A program made the translations under genes and the position numbers. Positions 19,262-28,086 of a stretch of 64,000 nucleotides of DNA are shown here, in pieces. The notes below the pieces were generated by a model. It did no database searches. It was given only the letters and a program-made list of their open reading frames with translations, and was not told the origin of the DNA. The number at the start of each line of letters is the position of its first letter. Position 1 is the first letter of the stretch. This DNA comes from Posidoniimonas corsicana (GTDB lineage: Bacteria > Planctomycetota > Planctomycetia > Pirellulales > Lacipirellulaceae): the NCBI RefSeq assembly GCF_007859765.1, contig NZ_SIHJ01000001.1, positions 3,451,156 through 3,515,155 of the forward strand. The letters are read 5' to 3'.

Positions 19262-19798
19262 CTAGGCTTCCTGCTGCGGTGCGTTGTCGCCGTGATCGTG
19301 GCCGACCTGCTCGGCGCCGACCGCGATCCGGTAGGCCCGCATCAGCGAGAACAGGCAGATCAGCACCCCGCCCAGCGGCGCCGCCAGGTAGACCCAGCCC
19401 TTGGCGAGCGTCGGCAGCCCCATGAAATCGATCGTCGTAACCTGCCCGGTCGCCAGCGTCTTGGAGACCAGCACGTAGCCGCCCCACAGGAGCGCCGCGC
19501 CGGCGAACAGCGCGCAGATCAACGCGGAGATCACCTCCAGCACGCGGCGGGCGTCCGGGGTCAGCTTCTCGGCCATCCAGTCCAGGCCCAGGTGCTCCCA
19601 GCGGCGGAACCCGGCCGCTGCGCCCAGGAACGTGAGCCAGATGATCAGGTACTCGGCGGCCTCCTGGGTCCACTGGCTGGCGGAGCCCAGCAGGAACCGC
19701 GTGAACACGCCCCAGAACACCACCAGCACCAGCACGGCCATGATCGCCGCGACCGACGCCTCGAGGAGCCAGACGCCAAGTTTCATAGCTCTTTGCAC
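19262..19798 (-). CDS. dctQ: TRAP transporter small permease subunit DctQ
   Basis: The product is 178 aa with four hydrophobic segments. The segment SQWTQEAAEYLIIWLTFLGA near residue 37 is typical of the family. The GTG at 19798 is preferred because GGAGGAG (inside the end of dctP) lies 9 nt upstream; an ATG at 19789 would be 18 nt away. It pairs with DctM in the membrane. The C-terminus is His/Asp-rich. The gene is 6 bp from both neighbours, so translation is likely coupled. Confidence 0.92.
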   Translation of the reverse strand: MQRAMKLGVWLLEASVAAIMAVLVLVVFWGVFTRFLLGSASQWTQEAAEYLIIWLTFLGAAAGFRRWEHLGLDWMAEKLTPDARRVLEVISALICALFAGAALLWGGYVLVSKTLATGQVTTIDFMGLPTLAKGWVYLAAPLGGVLICLFSLMRAYRIAVGAEQVGHDHGDNAPQQEA

Positions 19799-19804
19799 GT
19801 GGGC

Positions 19805-20821
19805 CTACTCCTCCGCAATCCGTCGCAGGAGGTCGCCGATCGGGGCGCCGTCGTAGCTCTGGTGCAGCCCCTTCACCTTCTCGGCGAAGGGCGCCAGGTC
19901 CGGCTCGTGCACGCTCACGCCCTCGGCCGCCAGCACGCCGAGCACGCGCTCGGTCTCAAGGTCCCAGAGCTTGCGCTGCATGCGGGCCGACTCGTCGGCC
20001 GCCTGCTGCAGCCAGCCCTGCTCCTCGGCGGACAGCGAGTTCCAGGTGTCGCCGCTGCACAGCAGCACATCGGGGACGCGGGTGTGGCGGCTGAGGCTGA
20101 AGTGGCGGCAGACCTCGAAGTGCCGGTTCGAGAAGTAGCTCGGCAGGTTGTTCTCGGCGCCGTCCACGGTGCTGGTCTGCAGCGCCGAGTACAGCTCGCC
20201 CCACTCGATGGGCGTTGGCGAACCGCCCAACGCGTCGACCATCGCGATGGCGGTCTTGCTCTGCTGAACGCGGATCTTCAGCCCCTCCAGGTCCTCGGGC
20301 TTGAGGATGGGCCGCTTCACGGTGTAAAAGCTGCGGGCGCCGGCGTCGTAGAAGCAGAGCCCCTTGAGCCCCACGCCCTGGCCGGCGTCGAGCAGCTCCT
20401 GGCCGACCTCCCCATCCAGCACCCGCCAGTACTGGTCGTCGCTGGTGAACACGTACGGCACGCCCAGCACGGCCATCTCGGGGACGAAGCTCTCCAGCGG
20501 CGCGGTGGACGTCTTGGCCAGGTCGAGCACGCCCTGCTGCATCTGCTCGATCGACTCGGCCTCGCCGCAGAGCGATCCGTTGGCGTAGATCTGCAGCCGC
20601 AGCTGGCCTTGCGACTTCTGGTCCAGCACGCCGGCCATGTACAGCATCGCCAGGTGCACGGGGTGCTTCTCGTCGAGGCTGTGGGCGAGCTTCAGCACCC
20701 GCGCGGGGGCTTCGCCCGCGACCGCGCCCGACGCGCCCCGCATCATGGCGAAGCCGAGGGTCGCCGCGAGCACGCCGGCGCAGAGGCCCACAACGAGGAA
20801 TGAGTTGGATTTGCCAAGCAT
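19805..20821 (-). CDS. dctP: TRAP transporter solute-binding protein DctP
   Basis: The product is 338 aa. The ATG at 20821 gives an N-terminal hydrophobic segment (SNSFLVVGLCAGVLAATLGF) that serves as signal or anchor. The ligand region LEGLKIRVQQSKTAIAMVDA (about residues 155-175) holds the arginine that binds a carboxylate in this family, and PTPIEWGELYSALQTSTVDG follows. It should catch an organic acid in the periplasm and hand it to DctQM. The exact substrate cannot be read. It is the first gene of the operon. Confidence 0.93.
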   Translation of the reverse strand: MLGKSNSFLVVGLCAGVLAATLGFAMMRGASGAVAGEAPARVLKLAHSLDEKHPVHLAMLYMAGVLDQKSQGQLRLQIYANGSLCGEAESIEQMQQGVLDLAKTSTAPLESFVPEMAVLGVPYVFTSDDQYWRVLDGEVGQELLDAGQGVGLKGLCFYDAGARSFYTVKRPILKPEDLEGLKIRVQQSKTAIAMVDALGGSPTPIEWGELYSALQTSTVDGAENNLPSYFSNRHFEVCRHFSLSRHTRVPDVLLCSGDTWNSLSAEEQGWLQQAADESARMQRKLWDLETERVLGVLAAEGVSVHEPDLAPFAEKVKGLHQSYDGAPIGDLLRRIAEE

Positions 20822-20936
20822 TGCGATCGCGGCGGTAGATGAGCACCGGGGTAACGAGACCCCTACTCTACGAGAAACCCGCCCGCAATGATACAGCGCG
20901 GACCAAGATGCGGCGGCCGGGCGGCGGCGCCCGTAC

Positions 20937-20973
20937 GCTGGTTGCAGTCGCCGCGTCATCTGACGCAACCAGC
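20937..20973 (-). terminator. hairpin after the ATP-grasp/transglutaminase operon
   Basis: GCTGGTTGC (20937-20945) pairs perfectly with GCAACCAGC (20965-20973). A second palindrome, GCGTCA-TC-TGACGC (20953-20966), overlaps the loop and offers an alternative fold. It lies 15 nt past the stop of the last operon gene. There is no T run, so termination by this hairpin alone is uncertain; the palindrome could also be a protein site for dctP. Confidence 0.4.
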
Positions 20974-20987
20974 AGCGAACGCGTGCG

Positions 20988-21860
20988 TTAGTTCTTTATC
21001 GGCGCCACGTCGACCGACACGTCCATCGTGTGCCCGCCGCCGCCGACATACACGCCCTGGATCGGGCAGACGTCGGCGTAGTCGCGACCGTGGGCGATGG
21101 TGATGTGGTCGGTCCCCGGCAGCACGGCGTTGGTCGGGTCCGCGTCGACCCAGCCGTCCTCGCCGCAATAGAGCGACACCCACGCGTGCGACGCGTCTGC
21201 GCCCACCAGCCGCGGCTTTCCCGGCGGGGGGAGCGTCCGCAGGTAGCCGCTAACGTAACGCGCCGCCAGCCCGATAGAACGCAGGCACGCGATCGCCACG
21301 TGGGCGAAGTCCTGGCACACCCCGGCCCGCTGCTCGAAGGCCTCCATGACCGGGGTGCTGACGGTGGTGGCGCGGGGGTCGTACTTGAAGTCCTGGTTGA
21401 CGCGGGTGGTGAACTCGCGGAGCGCGTCCACAATCGGCCGCGCCGGCGTGAACGCCGCCCTCGCGTACTCGGCCAACGCCGCAGCGACGGGCGCCTTGGC
21501 CGAGGGGAACGCGTACAGGTACGGGCGGATCACCGCGTCGGGCGCCGCCTGCGGCAGCGCGTCGCGGACCTGCTCCCAGGGCGCGCCGGCGCCGGGGGCG
21601 GGCGCCTCGCGCACCTCGACCTCGCTGGTCGCTGATAGCGACAGCCCGCGGTGCGCCTCGAGGATCGAGAAGTACTCCACGGGGTTGCCGAACGCGTCGG
21701 TCTGGTGGAGCACGTCCGACGGGTCGGGCAGGATGATCAGCCGGTAGCCGGAGCGGGTCTGCCGCGGCAGGTCGCGCGGCGAGAGGTGCACCAGGTTGTG
21801 GCAGACCGCCACCGGGTCGGTGTACGAGTACTTGGTGGTGTGGGTGATCCGGTAACGCAT
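20988..21860 (-). CDS. transglutaminase-like cysteine protease, last gene of the ATP-grasp operon
   Basis: The product is 290 aa, with no signal peptide. An N-terminal beta domain typical of this subfamily (YRITHTTKYSYTDPVAVCHN) leads to the papain-like core with catalytic Cys182 in GVCQDFAH, His225 in ASHAWVSLY and Asp241 in DADPTN. Such enzymes may hydrolyse or transfer amide bonds. Upstream, 104 bp away, is the ATP-grasp/alpha-E fusion gene, and three further genes of the same system come before it. The function proposed for this neighbourhood is cutting or re-ligating a peptide made by the ATP-grasp enzymes; this is inferred from context only. Confidence 0.9.
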   Translation of the reverse strand: MRYRITHTTKYSYTDPVAVCHNLVHLSPRDLPRQTRSGYRLIILPDPSDVLHQTDAFGNPVEYFSILEAHRGLSLSATSEVEVREAPAPGAGAPWEQVRDALPQAAPDAVIRPYLYAFPSAKAPVAAALAEYARAAFTPARPIVDALREFTTRVNQDFKYDPRATTVSTPVMEAFEQRAGVCQDFAHVAIACLRSIGLAARYVSGYLRTLPPPGKPRLVGADASHAWVSLYCGEDGWVDADPTNAVLPGTDHITIAHGRDYADVCPIQGVYVGGGGHTMDVSVDVAPIKN

Positions 21861-21964
21861 GGGCCGGCGGTTCCGCTAAGCAATGCTTAAATAAGATTGC
21901 GCAGTGTCTGGCCGGCGGGGTTCGGGCCGGCCCACGTGGGGTGTGTCAGCGTTACTCAATCCCG

Positions 21965-24550
21965 CTAGAGGGGCGAAAGCTGCCGCGGCGCCCCCGCGTG
22001 CACAAGGTACTTCAGCGCGATCGCGTTGGACAACGCCGGCAGGTCGCGGGCGAACATCTCGAGCAGCTCGGCCAGCGGCTTCTGGTTGCCCATCTCGTGG
22101 GCCTCGGCCAGCGCCTCGACGTCCGCCATCCGCACGGCGTGCGTCATCGACATCACCAGCCGCTGCTCGAGCGACGCGCCCTGGGGCTCGTCGTCGCTGC
22201 GGGGCAGCTTGCCGATGTGCCGCTCCAGCGTGTCGAGCTGGAACGCCAGGCTGCGCGGGTTGCTCTGGTCGGTCAGCAGCAGATCGAGCGCCGCGACGAA
22301 GCGCATGTTTGACCGGTACCGGGAGCGGTAGGTCATGATGCTGTCGGAGGTCTCGAGCAGCGCCTCGAGCAGCGGCCGCACGGAGGGCTGGGTCTCGATC
22401 AGGCAGGCCGACAGCAGCTCCACGAGCTGCGCGGCGCGTTCCAGCCGACGGCCGATGTCCAGGAACCGGTAGAACTGGGTGCGGGTCATGCTCTCGACCA
22501 CGAGGCCGCCGATGGCGGCCAGGTCGGCGATCAGCTCGTCGGTGGCGTTGATCAGGTCGGTCAGGTCGCGGGGCATCGACTCCTGCGAGCGGAACGCGTC
22601 GCTCACCCGCAGCAGCAGCCGCCACGCGTCGCGCGACAAGCGGTCGCGCACCTTGGCGGCCGAGTGGAACACGTTCTCCACCGACGCGGCGAGCGAGCTG
22701 GGCTGCTGCGAGTTGAGCACCTGCGACGGCAGCGAGCGGTCCACGTGCGGCAGCAGCTCGCGCATCTCGGCGACCGCGTAGCCCGGCTCGATCAGGCCCT
22801 CGTCGGCCAACGCCCGCAGCAGGTACGGCAGCTCGACAAGCTGCATCGGGTCGTTCTCGCCGGTCAGCCGGTTGGCGACCGTGCGGACCAGCCGCGCCTT
22901 GGCGTCGGCCCGCTCCAGGTTGCGGCCCAGCCAGTAGCTGTTGTCCGCCACGCGGCTGGGCAGCTCGGCGCCGAACCGCACCAGCGCGACCGGCTCGTCC
23001 TCGTGCGAGAGGAGCGAGATCGCCTCGACCGGCAGCTCGCTGGTGATCCAGACGTCCTTGCTGCCCTCGCCAGACAGGACCGAGGTCTCGAGCGTCTGGG
23101 CGCTGGAGGTGGTCCGCGCGAGCGCGCCCTCGAGCACCTTGAACTCGCCCTTGGCGTCCGCCGTAGCGAACGCCCGCAGCGCCACGCGGCAGGTCTGCAC
23201 GCGGCCTTCTTCCCAGCGGGGCGCGGAGGAGCGCTCGACCCGCTCCTGCGCCACGTAGCTGCGCGGGTCCTGCCGGATCTTCTCGATCAGCTGCTCGCGC
23301 GGGGTGTCGTGGAGCTCGGCGGTCAGCAGGCTCTCCTCGCCGCGCAGCCGGTAGGCGCGTTTCAGGATCAGCCGGTCGATGTTCTGCGTCACGTACTCCA
23401 GCGAGGCCTGCTCGCCGCACCACCAGGTCGCAACGCCCGGCAGCTTGAGCTTCTCGCCCAGCAGCTTCTGGCAGAGCCGCGGCAGGAACGCCATGAACAC
23501 GGGCGACTCTACCAGCCCGCTGCCGATTGGGTTGACCAGCGACAACGCGCCGCCGCGGGCGGCCTGGATCAAACCCGCGACGCCGGCCGGCGACTCGCCG
23601 CCCAGCTCCAACGGGTCGCAGTGCTCGCTGTTGGGGCGCCGCACGAGCACGTCGATCGGCACCAGGCCCTCGAGCGTCTTGAGCCACAGCCGCCGCTGAC
23701 GCACCGTGAGGTCCTCGCCCTCGACCAGCATGTAGCCCAAGTAGCGGGCCAGGTACGCGTCCTCGAAGTAGTTGGGGTTGCCCGGCCCTTGGCTGAGGAT
23801 CGCGATGCCCGGGTTGCGCACCCGCTGCGGCGCGATCGACCCGAGCACCTCGCGCAGGTGGGCGAAGTGGCCCGCCAGGCGCAGCGCGCGACAGTCGCGG
23901 AACGGCTCGGGCATCATGCGCGAGACGACGATGCGGTTCTCCAGCGCGAAGCCGATCCCGGAGGGGGACTCGGTGCGGTCCGACAGCACCCACCAAGACC
24001 CGTCGGGCGCGCGGCCCAGGTCGGCGGCGTAGAACCGGAGCATCCGCTCGGCGGCCGGGGGCGCGGGGTCCTCGGGGCGGCGCCGCAGCGGCAGGAGGTA
24101 GCCCGGGTGGCAGTACAGCAGCTCGGCCGGCAGCACGCCGTCGCGGATCAGCGTCTGCGGCCCGTAGAGGTCCTGCAGCGCGAGCTCCAGCACACGCGCC
24201 CGCTGCGCCAGGCCCTCGGCGACGACCTTCCACTCTTGCGAGGTGATGATCAGCGGGAACGGGTCGAGCGTCCACGGACGCCGCCGGCCGTTGGACGACC
24301 GGTGCGGGCTGTACGCGACGCCGTTGGCGTGGATCAGCCGCTGCGAGTGCGCCCAGCGGCGTTTCAGCTCCAGCGTGCCGAGCCGTTCTAACTGCGACGC
24401 AAAAGGGAGCCAGCGCGCCCGGAACCCGCCCCGCGGGTCGACCAGCTCGTCGTACGCGTTGGGGGCGGGGCGGTAACCACTCAGCGGCGAGGCGTCCGCG
24501 GCGGGCTGCGATGCGAAGCCGCTGAGTTGGGTCTGCCGCTGGCCTTGCAT
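21965..24550 (-). CDS. circularly permuted ATP-grasp / alpha-E fusion protein
   Basis: The product is 861 aa. Residues 1 to about 520 resemble the circularly permuted type 2 ATP-grasp family (DUF404/DUF407). Visible pieces include LQDLYGPQTLIRDGVLPAEL, GSWWVLSDRTESPSGIGFAL, and RSYVAQERVE. Residues from about 540 to 860 form an alpha-E (DUF403) domain beginning SRVADNSYWLGRNLERADA. The glycine-rich nucleotide loop seen in the sister gene at 29165 is replaced here by LKRAYRLRGEESL, so ATP use is doubtful. The start codon overlaps the stop of the preceding gene by one base (TGATG), so translation is coupled. Confidence 0.88.
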   Translation of the reverse strand: MQGQRQTQLSGFASQPAADASPLSGYRPAPNAYDELVDPRGGFRARWLPFASQLERLGTLELKRRWAHSQRLIHANGVAYSPHRSSNGRRRPWTLDPFPLIITSQEWKVVAEGLAQRARVLELALQDLYGPQTLIRDGVLPAELLYCHPGYLLPLRRRPEDPAPPAAERMLRFYAADLGRAPDGSWWVLSDRTESPSGIGFALENRIVVSRMMPEPFRDCRALRLAGHFAHLREVLGSIAPQRVRNPGIAILSQGPGNPNYFEDAYLARYLGYMLVEGEDLTVRQRRLWLKTLEGLVPIDVLVRRPNSEHCDPLELGGESPAGVAGLIQAARGGALSLVNPIGSGLVESPVFMAFLPRLCQKLLGEKLKLPGVATWWCGEQASLEYVTQNIDRLILKRAYRLRGEESLLTAELHDTPREQLIEKIRQDPRSYVAQERVERSSAPRWEEGRVQTCRVALRAFATADAKGEFKVLEGALARTTSSAQTLETSVLSGEGSKDVWITSELPVEAISLLSHEDEPVALVRFGAELPSRVADNSYWLGRNLERADAKARLVRTVANRLTGENDPMQLVELPYLLRALADEGLIEPGYAVAEMRELLPHVDRSLPSQVLNSQQPSSLAASVENVFHSAAKVRDRLSRDAWRLLLRVSDAFRSQESMPRDLTDLINATDELIADLAAIGGLVVESMTRTQFYRFLDIGRRLERAAQLVELLSACLIETQPSVRPLLEALLETSDSIMTYRSRYRSNMRFVAALDLLLTDQSNPRSLAFQLDTLERHIGKLPRSDDEPQGASLEQRLVMSMTHAVRMADVEALAEAHEMGNQKPLAELLEMFARDLPALSNAIALKYLVHAGAPRQLSPL

Positions 24551-27500
24551 CAGGGTCCGCCGCGCCGTAGATCAAGCGTGAGCGGGAACTCGGGGTTGGT
24601 TTCCGCTGACGGAATTTTAACAGGGCCCGGGGTATGGCCAAAGCTGAAAAACCGCGTGGCGCGGCGGCTTTCGGCTTCCAGAGCGTTCACCGGGAAGCTT
24701 GTAGGGTTATTTCCGCCCGGGTGGCCGATGTGGTACTGGCAACCGCCCATCGACCGGTCCATCCAGGCGTCGACCAGGTCGAACACCAGCGGCCCGTGCA
24801 CCGGGATGGTCGGGTGCAGGCAGCTCGGCGGCTGCCACGCCCGGTAGCGGACGCCCGCCACGTACTCGTTCTGCACGCCGGTCGGGTGCAGCGGGGTGCG
24901 GCGGCCGTTGCAGGTCAGCACGTACCGCGGGTCGGTCATGCCGCTGACCTTCACCTCCAGCCGCTCGACCGACGAGTCGACGTACCTGGCCAGCGCGCCG
25001 CCGCCCGGCTCTTCGCCCAGCACGTACCACGGCTCGATCGCGCGGCGCAGCTCGACGTGCACCCCGCGCTGCGTGAACCGGCCGATCACCGGGAAGCGGA
25101 ACTCCCAGTGCGCGGCGAACCACTCGGGCTTGATTGGGAAGCCCGCCTGGTCCATCTCCTCGGCGACGTCCTGGAAGTCCTGCCAGATGAAGTGCGGCAG
25201 CATCCAGCGGTCGTGCAGGGTGGTGCCCCAGGTGACCGGCGGCTGCTCGTACGGGTTCTCCCAGAAACGCGCCACCAGCGCCCGCAGCAGGAGCTGCTGC
25301 GTCAGGCTCATGCGCGCGTGGGGCGGCATCTCAAACGCGCGGAACTCGACCAGGCCGAGGCGGCCGGTCGGGCCATCGGGCGAGAACAGCTTGTCGATGC
25401 AGAACTCCGACCGGTGCGTGTTGCCGGTGCCGTCCACCAGCAGGTGGCGGAACACGCGGTCCACCAGCCAGGGCGGGCAGTCCCGGCCGGCCTGGATCTG
25501 CTCGAAGGCGATCTTGAGCTCGTACAGCGAGTCGGCGCGGGCCTCCTCGACGCGCGGCGCCTGGCTGGTCGGCCCGACGAACTTGCCCGAGAAGATGTAC
25601 GAGAGCGACGGGTGGTTCTGCCAGTAGGTCAGGAAGCTCTTGAGCAGGTCGGGGCGCCGCAGCCAGGGGCTGTCGGCCACCGACGCGCCGCCCATCACCA
25701 CGTGGTTGCCGCCGCCCGTGCCGGTGTGCGAGCCGTCCTGGTCGAACTTCTCGGTGCCGAGCCGGCTGTTGCGCGCGTCCTCGTACACGCCGGTCGTGAT
25801 GTCGACCAGCTCGTCCCAGCTCTCGGCCGGGTGCACGTTGACTTCGAGCACGCCGGGGTCGGGCGTGACCTTGATGTGCTGCAGGCGCGGGTCGTGCGGG
25901 GGCAGATAGCCCTCGATCACCAGCTGCGTGCCGAGCGACTCGGCAGTCTCCTCAATGGCGGTGACCAGGTCGAGGTAGACCTCCAGCCGGTCGGCCGGCG
26001 GCATGAACACGTGCAGCACGCCGCCGCGGGGCTCGACGCACAGCGCCGTGCGGACCACCTCGGACGGGTCGTTGTAGTTGACGTCGGCCTTGAAGACGTT
26101 CGCCGGGTTGTAGCGGTCTTCGGGGTCTTCCGGGGCCTGCTCCGGTTGCTCGGCGTGACCCGGCCCGCCGTCGCCGTTGCCGTTCCAGCTACCGGGGCCG
26201 TCGCCGTACGCGCCGCCGCGTCGGCGGAGCGCGCCGAACGGGTCGCCCTCGCCGCCCAGTCCGACGCCGCCGCCCACCAGCGCGGGCTGGGCGTGCCGCC
26301 GGCGGAGCGACTCGTAGCGGGGCAGGTCGGCCAGGGCCTCCATCGTGTCCCGCTCGAAGTAGTCCTGCGAGGTTGTCGACTTGCCGAGGTAGAGCAGGCT
26401 CTGCAGCGGCAGGCGGTAGCCCATCGGCGAGTCGCCGGGGATGAGGAACATCTCGTCGGAGCGGACCACCCAAGCGCCGCTCTGCCAGCGGGGCTCGGCC
26501 TCCCACCAGCGGAACTGCAGCGGCAACGTGACGCCCACGGCGCTGGTCAGGCCCTGCTCGAACACCCGCGCGATGCGCTCGCGCTCCTCGACGTCCTCGA
26601 GCTTCGAGTCGCGTGGGTTGACGTTGGCCGGCAGACGCCGCTCGCGCCAGGCGTAGTACATGGAGTCTTCGTAGGCGTCGATCGCGTGGTCGGGGTTCAC
26701 AGCCAGCCGCTCGGCCAGCGCCTTGGCGAACCGGGCGGCGTCCTCGGCGGTGTGCCCCAGGTTCACGCCGTCGGGGGCGAAGAGCGAGTCGTTCTGCCAG
26801 ATCGGCTCGCCGTCCTTCCGCCAGTAGCAGTGCATCGCCCAGCGGGGCAGCGACTCGCCCGGGTACCACTTGCCCTGCCCGAAGTGCAGCAAGCCGCCGG
26901 CGCCGAAGCGCCGCTTCAGCCGCAGCAGCAGGTCGTTGCCCAGCCGCCGCTTGTTGGGCCCCACGGCGGCGGTCTGCCACTCTTCGCCGTCCATGTCATC
27001 GATCGAGACAAACGTCGGCTCGCCCCCCATGGTGAGCCGCACGTCGTGGTGGGCCAGGCGCTCGTCCACCTTGTGGCCCAGGGCCTCGATCTCGTTCCAC
27101 TCCTCCTCGGTGTACGGCTTGGTGACCCGCGGGTCCTCGTGCACCCGGGCGACGGACATCTGGAAGTCGAAGTCGACGCTGTCGCACTCGTCGTGCGCGC
27201 CGGTGATCGGCGCCGCCGAGACCGGGTGCGGCGTGCACGCCAGCGGGATGTGCCCCTCGCTGGCCAGCAGGCCGGAGGTCGGGTCGAGCCCCACCCAGCC
27301 GGCGCCCGGCAGGTAGACCTCGGTCCAGGCGTGCAGGTCGGTAAAGTCGGCCTCCGGGCCCGAGGGGCCGTCCAGCGACTTCTGGTCGGCCACCAGCTGG
27401 ATCAGGTAGCCCGACACGAACCGCGACGCGAATCCGATGTGCCGCAGCGCCTGGCACAGCAGCCAGGCGGAGTCCCGGCAGGAGCCGGTGCCGAGCTCGA

Positions 27501-28017
27501 GCGTCTGCTCGCAGGTCTGCACGCCGGGCTCCAGTCGCACCACGTAGCCGATCTCGCGCTGCAGACGCTGATTGAGCTCTACCAGGAAGTCGATCGTCTT
27601 CCGCGGCCGGCGGTCGACGGTCGCCAGGAGCGCGTGCATCCGCGGCCCGGCCGGGTCGAGCGCCATGTACGGCTTCAGGTCGCGCAGGCTGTGCGCGTCG
27701 TACGCGAAGGGGAACTCTTCGGCCTGCGGCTCGGTGAAGAAGTCGAACGGGTTGATCGACGAAAGCGACGCCACCAGGTCGACCTCGACCGACAGCTCCC
27801 GGGCCTTCTCCGGGAACACGCACCGCGCCTGGTAGTTACCGTAGGGGTCCTGCTGCCAGTTCAGGAAGTGGTTGTCGGGCTGCACGCGCAGCGAGTAGCT
27901 CAGGATCGGCGTCCGGGAGTGGGGCGCCGGCCGCAGCCGGATAACCTGCGGACCCAGACCAATCAGGTCGGAGTAGCTGTAGGTCGTCTTGTGGTGCAGC
28001 GCAACGTGGATGCTCAT
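24550..28017 (-). CDS. transglutaminase fused to a DUF2126 domain, 1155 aa
   Basis: The N-terminal 290 residues are a transglutaminase-like protease with its own beta domain (HVALHHKTTYSYSDLIG). Its triad is Cys180 in GSCRDSAWLL, His229 in DLHAWTEVYLPG and Asp245 in GLDPTSG. The remaining 860 residues are the DUF2126 part, rich in Trp and Pro and with a Gly/Glu-rich linker near residues 600-640. It contains conserved-looking patches such as TMGGEPTFVSIDDMDGEEW, GTGGGNHVVMGGA and LVEFRAFEMPPHARM. EVNVHPAESWDEL and GGGNH recall carboxylate-amine ligases of the glutamine-synthetase fold; that similarity is by eye only. It is the largest protein of the operon and is translationally coupled to the fusion gene. 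Confidence 0.88.
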   Translation of the reverse strand: MSIHVALHHKTTYSYSDLIGLGPQVIRLRPAPHSRTPILSYSLRVQPDNHFLNWQQDPYGNYQARCVFPEKARELSVEVDLVASLSSINPFDFFTEPQAEEFPFAYDAHSLRDLKPYMALDPAGPRMHALLATVDRRPRKTIDFLVELNQRLQREIGYVVRLEPGVQTCEQTLELGTGSCRDSAWLLCQALRHIGFASRFVSGYLIQLVADQKSLDGPSGPEADFTDLHAWTEVYLPGAGWVGLDPTSGLLASEGHIPLACTPHPVSAAPITGAHDECDSVDFDFQMSVARVHEDPRVTKPYTEEEWNEIEALGHKVDERLAHHDVRLTMGGEPTFVSIDDMDGEEWQTAAVGPNKRRLGNDLLLRLKRRFGAGGLLHFGQGKWYPGESLPRWAMHCYWRKDGEPIWQNDSLFAPDGVNLGHTAEDAARFAKALAERLAVNPDHAIDAYEDSMYYAWRERRLPANVNPRDSKLEDVEERERIARVFEQGLTSAVGVTLPLQFRWWEAEPRWQSGAWVVRSDEMFLIPGDSPMGYRLPLQSLLYLGKSTTSQDYFERDTMEALADLPRYESLRRRHAQPALVGGGVGLGGEGDPFGALRRRGGAYGDGPGSWNGNGDGGPGHAEQPEQAPEDPEDRYNPANVFKADVNYNDPSEVVRTALCVEPRGGVLHVFMPPADRLEVYLDLVTAIEETAESLGTQLVIEGYLPPHDPRLQHIKVTPDPGVLEVNVHPAESWDELVDITTGVYEDARNSRLGTEKFDQDGSHTGTGGGNHVVMGGASVADSPWLRRPDLLKSFLTYWQNHPSLSYIFSGKFVGPTSQAPRVEEARADSLYELKIAFEQIQAGRDCPPWLVDRVFRHLLVDGTGNTHRSEFCIDKLFSPDGPTGRLGLVEFRAFEMPPHARMSLTQQLLLRALVARFWENPYEQPPVTWGTTLHDRWMLPHFIWQDFQDVAEEMDQAGFPIKPEWFAAHWEFRFPVIGRFTQRGVHVELRRAIEPWYVLGEEPGGGALARYVDSSVERLEVKVSGMTDPRYVLTCNGRRTPLHPTGVQNEYVAGVRYRAWQPPSCLHPTIPVHGPLVFDLVDAWMDRSMGGCQYHIGHPGGNNPTSFPVNALEAESRRATRFFSFGHTPGPVKIPSAETNPEFPLTLDLRRGGP

Positions 28018-28086
28018 CGTATGGATTACTCGCTTGGCGGGCCCGTGGCGGGATGCTGGGCCAACCCTGGATGTTCAGCGGCGGGG

